Assembly: GCA_014058105.1 (NCBI GenBank)
Contig: JACGCM010002784.1
Span: forward strand, 1,798,001-1,862,000
Origin: Kingdonia uniflora
Lineage: Eukaryota; Streptophyta; Magnoliopsida; Ranunculales; Circaeasteraceae
Direction: 5' to 3'
Length of the DNA stretch: 64,000 nt
How positions within the stretch are numbered: the stretch's first letter is position 1; each line of letters begins with the position of its first letter. This document shows, piece after piece, positions 1 through 11,929 of this stretch. Under the pieces are notes generated by a model, which saw only the letters and a list, made by a program, of their open reading frames with translations, was not told where the DNA came from and ran no database searches. The position numbers were made by a program, and so were the translations under genes.

Positions 1-696
1 AACCCGCAAGGAGGTGCGGCACGAAATTACCGATTCCAGATAAAAAAAGGTCAGCCCATGAGGGAACCAGATAAGATCTGGGACCCGATCACAGTCATCC
101 CCAACAAACCCAACCAAGACAAGTCAAGGTCACTATGCAGACCCCATGGGGCTAGAGATCTAACCCGAATCACGAGGCACACTCGAAGTCAGCATGCCCG
201 ATTCAGGCCCATATATCAATCAACAAGCCTAGTGGGCCCAAAACTATCCGAGAAAGCAACAAAGTGGAGAGGACAACCCCAAGACGAAGATTTTGAGGGC
301 CAAATAGAGCTTCACAGACAAACAAAAAACCGTTTTATATGCACTATTCTAGATAGGGGTGAGTACGACAAAATTGTTCTAAAATTCTTAGAGTTTGTTG
401 AACCCCACTGGGAGGATTATATGATTCGACGCGGTACGCATTTGACTGCTATTTTAGGAAGATTCCAATTACAATATGTAGCCTTTCAAACATGGATTTT
501 GGTAAGCGAAGCAAGTTCATTGGTGATGTGATATTCCACCAATGAGAAACATGGTGTTAATTATATGGCAAGTTTAGAAGACGAGACTGTTTGTCAGAGT
601 GCTTGATTTTGTTACAGAAGTGCTTGATTTTGTTACAGAAGAAGCTGTTACAACATCGAAGTTCATTGACGAACTTTTCAAAGCCGGGGGGGGAGT
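1..696 (+). pseudogene. 3' internal part of a decayed LTR retrotransposon
   Basis: An open frame at 58-531 (157 codons) is Pro, Arg and Asn rich at first and then more acidic. I do not recognise a domain in it. Downstream, reading frames are broken by stops and by a direct repeat of about 20 bp (gtgcttgattttgttacaga, near 600-640). The segment runs into a G-rich tract (685-695) that looks like a polypurine tract, followed at once by an LTR-like sequence. The position suggests the 3' end of a retrotransposon internal region, but no protein motif confirms the lineage. It could also be an unrelated pseudogene next to an LTR. Confidence 0.4.
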
Positions 697-1050
697 TGAT
701 ATGTCACGGGTTGTTCTCCACAAGTCAAAACGACTAGTCATAGTTGGATTTTCTCTCTTTCCTCTCTAGAATATTCTCACCCTCTTTTTAGTAGTATTAA
801 TAATTATAACCTCTCTTGTTTTAGTATTTGATATTGTTTAGAGTAGTGTTTATAAAAGGAATCTAGGGAACGTTCCTAGTTATGTAAGCCCTCTTTATTC
901 TATGAAAAAGAAGCCTAGGCTAGGATTTTAATTAAAGTTGCTAGTAGAAAATAATCTAGAGCTTTGTTTCAAGTTTATGATATTGAACAAAAGTACAAAA
1001 TTTGATTGATTGTACTTTTTAAAGGATTTTGCTTCTGTGTCGTTGCTACA
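697..1050 (+). repeat. LTR, about 350 bp, 3' or solo
   Basis: The sequence starts TGATATGTCACGGG directly after a G-run resembling a polypurine tract and ends TGCTACA. It contains a TATA box (TTTATAAAAGG near 848) followed by a run of pyrimidines and a likely poly(A) region, as in plant gypsy and copia LTRs. No second copy was seen in the window, so it is either the 3' LTR of an element entering from the left or a solo LTR. Confidence 0.6.
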
Positions 1051-1925
1051 CATCCCTTCTCAAACACATACACGTACAACTCACCCACATCCAAACATTA
1101 AAATATGATTTAATTGTAATGCATGTGCTTAGCCCTGAACAAGTAAGATGTGAGAATAGTCTTATGGTGAGAAGAAAAGTGAAGAGGCTAGTATGAATAA
1201 ATGACATTAATTTACTAGTAATGTCTTTTTATCACTTACCCCGTAGAAGTAGCATCAGCGGATTGCTGGTCAAACAACGGAGGGCTTGGAGATTTTGTCT
1301 TCTCAGGAAAAGATGCATTGGATTTCAGAACTGCAGGAAAATAAGCATAAATGGTTATTCACAAGGAATTTGAAATTGAAGGAAAAAAATAATGCAAAAT
1401 AAATTTATTTCCCTGGTATTCCTATGAATAACTACAAAAGTATAAAAAATAACATCAAATAACCAAAAGGAACACATTAGTATATGTTAGACTTCGATCT
1501 ATTCCATTATTCTATAGAACATATGAACCATTGCATACTTACCTCAAATGATGGATCCCCAACAAAGATTTTGCAATTATAACACAATCTAAGAAACTCT
1601 CATATGAGGAATCCCCATCATTGATTTGGTCAAAATAACCCTATCTAAGCACCATTCATAGGAATGCCCAACTACAATAGTCAACTAAATCAATTGAACT
1701 CGTGGATGGAGATAAACCAAAAACTGCCCAGAAATTCCATTCATTCTACGGACCTATTAATAGGTCTTAGATACCTATCGTGTTTAATATGGAAAGATTA
1801 TCCATAAATGGATTGTGAACAATACAACATTATTATAAATAACGTCCAAAAAACTCAACATATGTGGTAACCAATGATAATTTGATAAAGTAATGTCCAT
1901 TCATGACTATTATCCAATTATAAGT
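1051..1925. other. AT-rich spacer, no gene seen
   Basis: No reading frame, repeat or RNA signal that I can support was found. The stretch is AT-rich with short A and T runs. Confidence 0.5.
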
Positions 1926-2040
1926 TCAAAACCAACTAGGCTTGGTCAGTTGGTAGGGCTAGTGCTTGAAAAACCAAGAGGTTATGGGAACAATTTTCCA
2001 TCACAAGCAGCTTACCTTAAAAAAAAGGATAAGCAATGAA
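1926..2040 (+). repeat. tRNA-derived SINE
   Basis: The segment CTTGGTCAGTTGGTAGGG resembles a tRNA A box. About 40 bp later GGTTATGGGAACAATTTTCC resembles a decayed B box (consensus GGTTCGANTCC). An A-rich tail follows at 2020-2030 and again at 2045. Spacing and order fit a plant SINE promoter head. No functional tRNA fold is possible. Confidence 0.55.
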
Positions 2041-3339
2041 GGAAAAAAACAATATATGCATACATAGAGAGAAACTACATTTCACAAAAAAACTAAAATA
2101 AGAATGAGAAAGGAAAGGCATTTGCTTTCTCCAAAATGTCATAACTTTTCATCAACAAGTCAGAGTTTGATAATTTTGGTCTTTAGGTAATGTTTTCTAC
2201 ATGAGATTTTTAGAGTGACATCCATGTGAATATCTTTTGGTGTAAGATTACAAGTATCAAAGGCAAGTGGAGTGGGGTGTCAACGCATTGGATGAAAGCA
2301 TTTTCACGTGCAGCAAATACTTGGTAAACTGGCGGATGTATAAAATCAAGAATCAATTGATAACTTGTGATGTATAGGTTCAGAAAATAGGAGACATGTA
2401 GATGAGTTATAATAGGTTAGTAGTTGAGTTACAAAGGGAAATTGACCCCAAAATCACTATCTTATTCAATTGTCGTTATATATGGAACATAACGCCAATA
2501 TATCATGAATTATTTACTTCAATTGTCAAGGATATGTGTAGAGAAGAAAATCATGAGAGGGGGTCTAATTACACTATCTCTAGATGGTCTTATCACTTTG
2601 ATCCCAAAAGGATTGCCCAATTGTTTCTCTTTGGGTACGGTTTAGGGGTTTAAAGCTCTGGGATTTCCATCCTGGGTTCTTAAGGTATATGGTTAGCTTA
2701 TGGGAAAGTTTGTTGACATTGAGGAGGTTAAGAAGCATTTCACAGTCACAAGATCTACAGGGCTAGGATCTGTGTGGAGATGGATCACACCACACCACTA
2801 CATTCAAAGCTGTCAGTAAATGGGAAGTATGCTAGGTAACAACGATACTTCACTTTACAAAAATAAAACGTGTTGGACACTCGGACACATGTCCAATACT
2901 ATTTGCAAGGTACTTAATAATTTTCTGCCAACACCCCATACCCGTGTTGAACACCGACACCCATATCCGTGTCGTTGTTACCTAAGAAGTATGGTGGTTT
3001 TCTGAAATAGGTACTTATGAGAAGGTTCCAAAGTTTTGTTCTCAATACTCACTGTTCATTTCTTGGGCATGAGGTAGTATGTGTACTAAGAAGGCATCTG
3101 ATAGTATGTGTACTAAGAAGGTTTCTGATAGTATGGCTACTCTCATGTCTAAAAGAAAGGAAGAGAATACCAACCCTAATCATAGGGGATTCTATTTTGA
3201 TTCCAAAACCATGAACTGGAATACCCCTATAAGAATAGTAAGAAAGAAGCAAGTGTTTATGCCTCTTAGTGTCATCACTGGGGGTGCATGAAACAATAAG
3301 ACTGTGAGCCATTTTAGAAAAACTTTTAAAGATTCACAG
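2041..3339. other. Spacer with one unassigned ORF and short repeats
   Basis: An 83-codon frame at 2402-2653 (plus) begins MSYNRLVVELQ. That is faintly like the PB1-type N terminus of MuDR transposases, but this is not convincing. At about 2868-2980 there is a cluster of near-palindromic GGACAC/CGTGT words. At 3073-3130 a 27 bp unit (GTATGTGTACTAAGAAGG...) is tandemly duplicated. No gene can be supported. Confidence 0.35.
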
Positions 3340-3355
3340 GATAACAATTATAGTT

Positions 3356-4130
3356 TTGCTGGAACCTTTTCTGCCGGTAGCTCAATTAGAGCATGTTACT
3401 AGAAGAATAATTTTTTGTTTCAGCCTTACTAATGCCAGTTATAATGACAAGATTTGGCTTATGTGGAGGAGTTGCTATAGTGTGGAATTGATTTGTGCCT
3501 CTAATCAATTTCTACATTGCAATATATGTTATAATAACAATTGCGGTGTTGAAGTGACATTTGTCCATGCAAAGTGTAGTATTGGTCAAAAGAAAGAGCT
3601 TGGTGCAACAACAAACAAGGCAACTCCGGGATCTGGAAAAGTTTGAATATAGCTTTCTACAACTTCAATTACATGATCTCTTATCCAGCTTTGAAGGTGC
3701 AACATCTTGATAGAGTATGCTTTAACCACACTCCATTACTCTTAACGATCCTAAACTTTTTATGTTTTTTAAAATATGGTCTCTACATTCGAGTTTTTTT
3801 GATTTGATAAACGATAAGTGGGTGAAAGGAGTGCATGACAATTGTCTCATACCCTTTATGTACAAGCTCAAAAAGTGAAACAAGCTGTCAGAACATGAAA
3901 TGTAGATGTTTTGGAGAAATGATCACAACATGGTAACACTTCAAGACAAAATAACAGGCTAGGCTTTCAAATACAATCTGGTTGGGATGGTGTAGTGCAA
4001 GCTTTACATGCAGATATGCTACACAAGTAGATTTTTTTTTTTTTTTTTGAAGAGAACAACAAGAATTAGATATTTGAAAGTAGGTGACAACAATACTGCA
4101 TTTTTTTCAAAAGGTCACTAAGGTAAACAA
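3356..4130 (+). pseudogene. LINE ORF2 endonuclease and linker (pseudogene)
   Basis: The frame at 3356-3646 contains NDKIWLMWRSCYSVEL and then VEVTFVHAKCS. These match the plant L1 apurinic/apyrimidinic endonuclease pattern (KIWVFW ... TFVYAKCS). Further on, at about 3695-3850, frames reading HLDRVCFNHTPLLLTI and IWSLHSSFFDLINDKWVKG match the segment after the endonuclease catalytic SDH. Near 4075-4100 a VGDNNTAFF word matches the WL..GD.NT.FFH linker ahead of the reverse transcriptase. The pieces lie in different frames, so the protein is dead. The upstream catalytic N terminus is missing or unreadable. Confidence 0.75.
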
Positions 4131-4159
4131 TAATTTTCAGCCTTATCTACTATCAATGC

Positions 4160-5280
4160 CTGATGTACTATCAATGTTTGATGCGAGAGGTTCGCATGAT
4201 CAACGATTCCAATCGTCAGGAAAACCAACCCCAATCCAAAACCAATACCCCGAGTCGAACAAATTGAGTGGGGTTTTGCTGAGTTGTTCGGCAACGACGA
4301 ACCAAATTATAAGATCGAGGAAGAAGTTATTAGCGATTGCGAAGATATGCCAGTTTTTGAACAATTTGAGACCACCGGAGTGGTTGAAAACAATGCGAAT
4401 GTCACCAGAGTGTGTCGGGTTCGGAGTCGAACCAGAAAATGGCAACCCAAACCTAGGGTTACCGCATATTGCAGAGACAGTCATCAGAGAAGTAGCGGCA
4501 CCCAAAACTCAACATCAGATCAATGGAGTCATTGAATTCAATGTGGGAAGCTCTAGGAGTGATAATCGTGGAGAGGAGTGGCCGTACAAAGTCACGAGGA
4601 AAGCAAAACTGTCGACAATTGCAGGCGTTGAATCGGAGATGATTGGGCAAACTACGAGCAACGGAGTTGTCCAACTGAGGACTAAAGTGGACTAAAGTAG
4701 TCGAGGTAGGTTTTCAAGGCTTGGGGCCAAGAAATGATTATTCGACGATGAGGTGGTTGCAGGACGAGCTTGAATTCATCGGAAAGGAGTTACGCCCCAC
4801 GTGCGAGGCACACGACAGTTTGGTGACATGTTTCGGCACACCAATTGGCATGCCAATTGGTATAGGGGTCACATGTTTCGGCACACCAATTAGCATGCCA
4901 TCGAAAACACATGGCAGAGGCAAAGGCTATCGTGGCATGCCTTTAAGTAAACCACGTAGCCCAGATGCATTTACTATTTTTGACCGAGGCCCAAAGTGGA
5001 GGAACCACATCCAAGATCAAGCAAGCCCAATTAGGGCCACAAACCCAGGCCCAGTTCAACTCAAAACAGGCCCGAGAATTCTTCACACGATTTGGGATCA
5101 AACTCAAGCAAACCAAAGTGGAGTCGCGAGCCTAGACTCGAGCTCAGGTTTCACGAGAATAAATACAACACCTATAGCAACAAATACTATCACTATTCCG
5201 ACCACAAATCCGGTGACCCCGACAACAAGTATGTTACTACAAATCTAGGTTGTTGAAAAGAGTGCAAGTATTGACCCATT
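4160..5280 (+). other. Unclassified insert inside the LINE
   Basis: This segment separates two adjacent parts of LINE ORF2. It holds frames at 4084-4695 (203 codons, starting in LINE sequence), 4284-4535 and 4721-5248 (175 codons). The last is rich in Pro, Thr, Asn and Arg with no recognised domain. A unit containing CATGTTTCGGCACACCAATT is tandemly repeated at about 4826-4905. No terminal repeats or target duplication were seen. It may be the low-complexity ORF1 region of another LINE or a captured gene piece. Confidence 0.35.
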
Positions 5281-5499
5281 TTGGCAAGAGAGGGAGGCTC
5301 GTGCAAGTATGGAGGTAAATAGATTTTTGGGGAATCTGCATAATGTTACGAACAGGGTTTTTGGCAAAGTATTTTGTTCTGTATGCAAAGTTATTGGGTA
5401 CGGTAAGTACTGTGGACAGATTGGCAATCGTTCTCTTCTCAGAGGTACCTTGAACGGATTGGCAATCGTCCTCTTCTCGGAGGTACCTCTTTCTAGTTC

Positions 5500-6770
5500 A
5501 AGATCATGTTTTGTTATGCAACAAGAGCTAATGGGTACGAAAAATACCAAGGAAGAATTTGCAGCCGTCTTCCCGCTTCTTTTGGTATGCTCAATGGTCA
5601 AAATGGTATGATCAAGATTGATATGTCCAAAGCATATGACAGACTTAAATGGAGGGTTTTGAAGACACTTCTGCTCAAGTTTGGTTTTTGTGAGAGATGG
5701 GTGGTTCTTATTGCTCAATGTGTATACTCCATGGTTTTCAGTAGTTTTACAAAGGGTATTTAAAGGCTATTTTAAGTCCTTTAGGGTTCTGAGACAAGGT
5801 GACCCACTTTCACCTCCTCTCTTCATTCTTGCTTAAGAAGTTCTGTCTAGAGGGCTCACTACATGGTTTGAAAAAGGAAAGATTAAGTTTTTCAATCTTT
5901 CTAGGAGATGTATGGCACTCACGCACCTTTTATATGCTGAAGACCTCATTGTGTTTTGGAATGGTTACAAATCTCCTATCAAAGATCTTATGAAGTTTTT
6001 AAGAGGATATGAAGCTTGATCTGGCCAGATTTTTTATTTTTTTTTAATAGTATTTTTATTCATCATTCCACATCAGCTAGCAGGAACGAGATCATTCAAA
6101 ATGCTTGAGAAAAAAAATGGTATTTGTATTTATCATTCTACTCCATCTAGTAGGGAGAGATCATTCAAAATGCATGTGGCATCCAACTAGGGTCATTTCT
6201 TATCATGTATTAAGGTGCTCCATTTTTTTATGGGAAAATGTTGCTTTCTCATTTTGAGTAACTCATCAAAAGGGTACAAGTTAAAATTGAAGGGTGAAAG
6301 GGTAAATTGTTGCCTCCTGGAGGTAAATTGGTTTTCATAAACCATGTTCTTAATTCATGCCAATTCATTTGCTCTCCCGTATTCACATCCGAAAAACCAT
6401 TTATAAGATGTTAGAAACTCTATTTGCTAACTTCTTTTGGGGCAGCTATGAGGGGCATGCAAAGAGAAAGTGGGTTTCCTGAGATTCCATGTGCAAACCA
6501 AAAATGAGGGTATAAGGAACCTTAGCAATGCCAAAGCTAGAGATTCCATACGCAAACCAAAAGATGAGGGTATAAGGAACCTTAGCAATGCTAAAGCTTG
6601 TTTTTTGTTGAAGATATGCTGGAATTTACTTTACAAGCCTTCATTGTGGAGTAACATTTTCAAGAAAATTTATTTCAAAAATGGAATTTTTTTTCTGAAG
6701 GTGGAGATATTACATCCAAGTTGTGGAAGGGTATTTATGGACTCATTGAGAAGTGAGATTGGTAGACACT
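5500..6770 (+). pseudogene. LINE reverse transcriptase (pseudogene)
   Basis: The frame at 5506-5763 reads GMIKIDMSKAYDRLKW, the RT motif A region of plant LINEs. The following frame reads VLRQGDPLSPPLFILA, a hallmark of non-LTR RT. The catalytic YADD box is altered to YAED (near 5928-5955), which should abolish activity. Thumb and connection motifs follow: GSFLIMYLGAP-like near 6190, KGKLLPPGGK near 6295, FFWG near 6435, and the repeated NLSNAKAC words near 6500-6600. Stops and frameshifts occur throughout. A short duplication containing GATCATTCAAAATGC lies at about 6060-6170. Confidence 0.85.
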
Positions 6771-6829
6771 AATTGGGAATTGGGGAAAGGGAAAGTCAGC
6801 TTTTAGTCAGATGACTGGACTTAAGATGG

Positions 6830-8035
6830 TGCTTTATGTGATGCTGCAGCCATAGACACTCAACAGCAGATCATGGTAGTTCAAAATGAGTAAGGTAACT
6901 GGCATGGGGAAAAGCTCCAATTTATCTACCTGCAAGTCTGAAAGCTACAATGTTTCCAAAATTTGGCTCAAGTCATGGAGATGACATTCCAACTTGGGCT
7001 GAATCCATAGATGACAATTTTACTACCAAATCAGCATGGAATTTCTAGAGAATGGAAGAACCTAAAATAAGGATATAATGGACCGGCTATGGTATGTTGT
7101 ACTTCCTAAAAGTGTGCAGGCATTTAATTGGATAGTATGGAAGGGAGTTGTTTCAGTAGATAGCTTAATTCAGATAATGTTGTGTCTGCCTTCGAAGAGT
7201 GTGTGCTGCTACAGTGGTCACATTGAACGCCTAGATCATTTGCTTGCTTAAAGTGAAGTTGCTAGTACAGTTTGGAAATTCTTCAGCACACCTTGTGGCA
7301 ATTCTTACATCTCTAATCAAAATTTCTGGGCAAGGCAAGAAATTTGGTTTAGTTGTTCTAGTAAACAAGGTTATAATTGGTTTGTTGCCATCTTTTCTAA
7401 GCTCGGAGATTTGGAGAGCTAAATGTTCTTCTAAATATGACTGCATACCAATAAACACTGAAAATATCATCCAGACAGTCATTACTTGGCTGCAAAAGTT
7501 CATGAGAAAGCTCAAATTCTCAAAGCACTGTTTTCTTGCAGGTACTTAAAATGGTAAAGAAAGCAATCCATCAAAAGCATGTGAAAATAGTAAGACGGAT
7601 AAAGGCTCAACTCAACATGTACAAGCTTAACATTGATTGCTCATCTATCGGCAGTGCATGTACGCCCGGGGAGGTAGAGTAGTGAGGGATCACAATAGTA
7701 ATCTTTGCTTTTTCTGTTGGCTTGGGGACTGGTTCTAATAACATAGCAGAGTTATATAGACTGTTGATTGGTCTCAGACATTGCAAGACACACAATTGGT
7801 ATCCTTTAGTTGTGGAGGAAGATTTTCTTATGATTGCTAATTGGTAGTAATATTGACAGGGTTTCACCCAAATATAAAAGCATTTGGCAGAAAATTTAAC
7901 ATTCGGTGCAGATCTGATTCTGTGATTATAGCATGGTTATAGGGATGCAAATAGTATTTTGCCTACAGCCTGGCAAAGATGGGGAGTGAGCAGGTCACTG
8001 AAGAATTTTGAAGCATGGTCTCCCTTCACAGAAAG
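6830..8035 (+). pseudogene. LINE zinc-binding region and RNase H domain (pseudogene)
   Basis: After DIPTWAES and TKSAWNF words typical of the RT zinc-binding tail, a frame from about 7600 reads YKLNIDCSSIGSACTPGEV, then GTGSNNIAELYRLLIGLRHC and VVEEDFLMIANW. Next, near 7945, comes DANSILPTAW, a decayed form of the REAN..AD.LA box. This is the RNase H order (D, E, D/S, then the histidine region) found at the C terminus of some plant L1 elements. Stop codons are frequent. It is the last coding part of the LINE before its 3' tail. Confidence 0.75.
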
Positions 8036-8281
8036 ACTAGAGTTGCTCTTATTTTGGACAATAGAGGTGTGGCAATTATTAGAAAATAATTGTATTTTCT
8101 GGCTGTTCTCAGAGGCGAGGCTCTAGTCCTCTTGTAATTTATTTTCCAATCAATAAAATCGTAAATGTGCTAAGAAAAAACGCAAAGGTATCATCAGCCA
8201 ATCTTATGCTCTATCGATTTATATATCACTCTATCCATCGCATAGAATATATTATGATATTTTTGGAAAGGGAAAGGAATA

Positions 8282-8653
8282 GCTAACCTGTGGCGGAGCT
8301 AGCTAGTAGTTCCCCTCACAAATCTGGTTGACCCAACAAAACCGTAAAAACAGGGAGACGATTTCTCCCTGTTTCTCCATTTTTTTCCTCCACCCAAAAA
8401 TGGAGAATGGCCGTTTTCTAATGTCCTTGATACTAAAGGTTGCCCCTTTAATTAAAAGGAGACCGACCAACATTGTTCGAGAGTTTTTTTAGAACTGATA
8501 CCGCTGTGATTAAAATGGGAAACAACCATGGTAGATTTGAATTTGATTTGAAGAGAGATGTTGAAACCTCCTAAGAAGGTAGTCCATTTGAATTGAGGTG
8601 AAGTGGAGCACTTCTATAGGCGAGCTAGCTAAATAGCTCCCCTGCGGGTTAGC
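8282..8653. mobile_element. MITE with 20 bp TIRs and TA target duplication
   Basis: The left end GCTAACCTGTGGCGGAGCTA (8282-8301) matches the reverse complement of the right end, GCTAACCCGCAGGGGAGCTA (8634-8653), at 16 of 20 positions. Both ends are flanked by TA (8280-8281 and 8654-8655). The interior of 372 bp has no coding capacity. A TA duplication suggests Tc1/mariner-type mobilisation, but the TIR is not the classic Stowaway one, so the family is open. Confidence 0.6.
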
Positions 8654-8655
8654 TA

Positions 8656-9640
8656 TCAACAATCTTCTCGAAATTTGAACCTTAAACATTATTTTATGTA
8701 TAAACAATGTTATATCTTTAGTATAAAGTAGAAACAAGCAAAATAGATGTTATGACCCACAAAAAGACATACTATTTGGAAAGGACGTGGCTCTTAAGGC
8801 TATAGAGAGGCACTGCATATCAAGGGAATCTTTTGCTGATATCCTAATGGTTTCATAATTTTATGCATTTTTGGATGTACGTTATTTTTAGGGTTTCTGG
8901 TAAGCTGTAAATTTTAAGGAGTGGAGATTTTGAAATCTTCATTTCAGGAGGCGCCTGTGCACCTTAGCACCTTATCCTAGCTACCCAAAACAACCAAACA
9001 TGGTCTAGAAGTAGCGGAAGACACTAAAAAAGGAAAAAAGAAAGACATTAAAACGCAAAGCACCGACTCCCATTGAGGAAGACGCTAATGATACCTTTCA
9101 CTAATCATATTGCCCATCTGGCCACAAACTCGTCAAAAAGGTACCTCTACGATCTCGGAGTGTCTACTCCAAGCAAAGAGCAACACTTTGATATCCATAA
9201 TGAGAACTGGCCTTCCACCCTTACCCTCTAATGATCTATTGCTTCTCTCTACCCATCCAAAGGGTTATCTCATTAGGCGAGTAAATAATATTAGGCCAAC
9301 AACCTAGAAGTTCACAATTGAACGTGGCAAAACTCAAAACAGAGTAGCCCTTCCTAGAAGTACAGCAATGCCTCTGTGGTACTTACTCACAGTGAAGTAT
9401 AGCAATGTTCCACTATATCCTTCTCCACCTTCTTATAATACAGCACATATTCCTCACAAAGCGAATGTTTGTTGTTACAGTTTTTCTTAAGCATAGTGTA
9501 TAGAAAGTAATTTAAAAGGGATTATACGTAACCCAAATATTGTAGTGACAAGGTGTTTGGTAGAACAAGCCAATTATTTAAATCCTTGTCGTGGTGACTG
9601 TTACGTTAATCTACTGTATCAAGATATGGTCAGGCAAGAG
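8656..9640. other. Spacer, no gene supported
   Basis: A 65-codon frame at 9110-9307 has no recognised motif. The rest is AT-rich with many stops in all frames. It may include unrecognisable upstream parts of the copia remnant that follows. Confidence 0.4.
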
Positions 9641-9679
9641 CCAGTCTTTTGCTTATGTAAAACCAACTTCCTATAATTG

Positions 9680-10860
9680 ACAAGACAATGTGTTCCTCGA
9701 CAATGGTTCCCATAGCTCTATAAAGCACAGTGGTTACATCTCACACATTCATGGTACTTCTTCCTTCCACTGGCATAATCTGCACTATTCATACGTAAAT
9801 ATCTTCTTTCAATTGCACAATTCAATAAAAGATGAAAATTTTCATTTCATTTTCATCCTCATGGCTTTACAATCTTTATGTTGAGCACAAGTGCTCCCAA
9901 TGTTTGAGGCCATGGTTTGTACAACCTTTATTCGCGGTGTCTTTAGTTCGTGCAGTTCCGCATGCTCTCGGTGCTTCCACTCAGTCTTCCTCTTTATGGG
10001 ACAATGGCTTAGGTCATATGTAAAGTAAATTGTTGTCCATTCTTGGGTCTAACAAATTGCCCGATTCTAATTTTCAGCTTTGTAAGTCTTTTGTAACGGG
10101 TCTGCAGTGGTTAAGTCCAGTACTCTTCTACTTATTAGTAGTACAATTAGTGCCATTATTCCTTTTTGCAGTGCATGGTAATGTTTGAATGTCTCTTGTG
10201 CAGTCTCAGTTTCTAGTTTAACATTATTATGTTTTATTTACGGACGGGATGCTTATTATTGAATTCCTGGATATATTGTATGGCGTAGAAAACAAGAAGT
10301 GTACAGCCATATCAACACTTTGCTTGTATTTATTAAAAAATCATTTCATGACACTATTACATACTTTCAAAGAGATGGAGGTATTGAGTATGAAAATGTT
10401 TTTTTTCCTTGATTGTGCAACTCCCTCGGGATTATCAGTCATGACACATCACAACAGAATATCTTGCTGAACGCTAACATCAGTGTATAACTAAATTGGT
10501 CTGCAAACTCATCATTACTTGTAGTATCCAGTTCCCCATTGGGTCGAAACTATTTCTACCACGGCTTAGCTTATTTATCAATTTTTGACTCCTCTCTATG
10601 AGTGAGCCTCTTTATTCTTTCATCTTCTTGGTTGTACTTCCTCTTACATCGATTGTCACACTTTAGATGTATATCTTAACCCGCATTTAGGTGCATTTTT
10701 CATTAATAAACTGTTGACTGTAACCATTGTGTGCTTTCTTTGTTTGCAGCTCACAACACAAAGGGTATGAATAATACCTTAATCTAGCAACCATTGTGTG
10801 TTTCAGCAGTCACAATCACAGTCACAACCAAATCGTGCTCCTTAGTTCAGGAAAATGTAA
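9680..10860 (+). pseudogene. Ty1/copia protease-distal region and integrase (pseudogene)
   Basis: Plus-strand frames follow copia pol order. Near 9690-9890, VFLDNGSHSSIKHSGYISHI and a following LHNL..YVN..FQLHN stretch match the spacer after the copia protease. Near 9985-10020, SSSLWDNGLGHM matches the GAG-pre-integrase LWH.RLGH motif. Near 10225-10260, HYYVLFTD marks the integrase core start. Near 10310-10470, YQHF, ITYFQ-like, RDGGIEYEN-like and GLSVMTHHNR words continue it. Near 10730-10830, SSQHKGYE followed by LNLAT matches the GYS..HKGY.CL region. All are in shifting frames. It is a very old, inactive copy. Confidence 0.7.
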
Positions 10861-11169
10861 ACGGCATGAACAAGCGCATCCCACAACGAATACGTATTTG
10901 CTCGAGGAGAACTGATGCTTTACTTTTCACATCTTTGTATTGTATGGGATAAGGCGACTGTTTTCAAGACCAAACCAGCCAGATGTCCTACTACTTCAGT
11001 CACGGTTCTTGCATCAAATGACATTAAATCATTCTATGTTCATTTGGTAAAATTTATCGAAATAGCAACAATTGCTGCTTCTGAGCTACGTGGGTTTGAA
11101 CCTGTTAATGCCCTGAGTTTCCTCCAATGTACTGCACTCCAGTTGGGTAGTCTTCACATTCAGTCTTGC

Positions 11170-11840
11170 TCCAAAATGAAGATCGGAAGGGTTCCTCAGA
11201 GCCTTCATCCATTTCTTTGAGTTCGCTCACGAACTCAAAATAGATTCTAGCTATTGGTAAAACCTTATTAAACCAAAAATGAAACTCTTTCTCACCATTA
11301 AGATGATAACCCCTTTTACACATTTGATCAGAATTGAAATTACCCTCCTTCCAACTAGAGGGAAATCTAATAGATTTGAATTTCTTAATTTTCTTCAACC
11401 AATATACAATAACCAAGGAACCTAGTCTTTTTTAAGGCACGTTCTGCAACAACAGAGTCTGATTCTACCGAGGCTATCTCCCAACCAAAGTTAGCACCAA
11501 GATCAAGGCCTTCTTGGACAGCACAATATTCAGCCACAGAAATTGTCATATTGCCTAAGCCTATAGCAATAGCACCACTACTGCACCCTTATTATCTCTG
11601 AAAAGTCAAAACTGCACCAGCACCACCTTGAAAGGTCATCCAGAGTAGCTCCATCAATATTGATCTTAAAGTTCATCAGCGATAGGTAACTTCGAGAAGA
11701 CAGTTCTAACTCTTTGAAGCCTTCTAGGCTTGGCAGCAACCCGAACTGGTAAAAATCACTTTTCTTTTTCCACGAAAGTATTCCCATCAATGTTACTAAG
11801 TTTATGAGTGCTACACGAACAATACATCTCACTGCTGTTA
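11170..11840 (-). pseudogene. RNase H domain of a LINE-type element, antisense (pseudogene)
   Basis: Read on the minus strand, 11832 downward gives FKINIDGATLDDLS, the first RNase H strand with its catalytic Asp. After a frameshift it gives ISVAEYCAVQEGLDLGANFG and IASVESDS, which hold the Glu helix and second Asp. Another shift leads into KSIRFPSSWKEGN and CKRGYHLNGEKEFHFW, the EGN..AD..AKRG box and tail of plant RVT_3-type RNase H proteins. It lies between the two halves of a copia remnant and in the opposite orientation, so it was probably inserted there. No RT domain is attached. Confidence 0.7.
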
Positions 11841-11929
11841 ACTACATTTTGCACTATTTCAGAAGTACACATGGATTTTGGCTAGAATTTTAACCATCTT
11901 TTCGTGCCCTGGCTCTTCACACTCTTACG

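Larger units (their letters stand above)
3340..8180 (+). mobile_element. Decayed LINE (L1-type non-LTR retrotransposon)
   Basis: Successive plus-strand pieces match the order of a plant L1 ORF2: endonuclease, linker, reverse transcriptase, C-terminal zinc-binding region, then a plant-type RNase H domain. It ends with an AATAAA-like signal (caataaaatcg near 8150) and a short A-run. The ORF is broken by many stops and shifts and is interrupted at about 4160-5280 by unrelated sequence. No clear ORF1 or 5' end was found. The copy cannot be active. Confidence 0.85.

Noticed and set aside
1926..2040. Functional tRNA gene
   Set aside because: Only A- and B-box-like words remain; no cloverleaf or aminoacyl stem can be formed. 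A SINE is the better call.
3049..3312. 87-codon minus-strand frame with HTIRCLLSTHT repeats
   Set aside because: It is explained by the duplicated 27 bp plus-strand unit; there is no motif.
10915..11220. 101-codon plus-strand frame as a gene
   Set aside because: Its second half is antisense to the RNase H piece and the first half has no copia or host motif.
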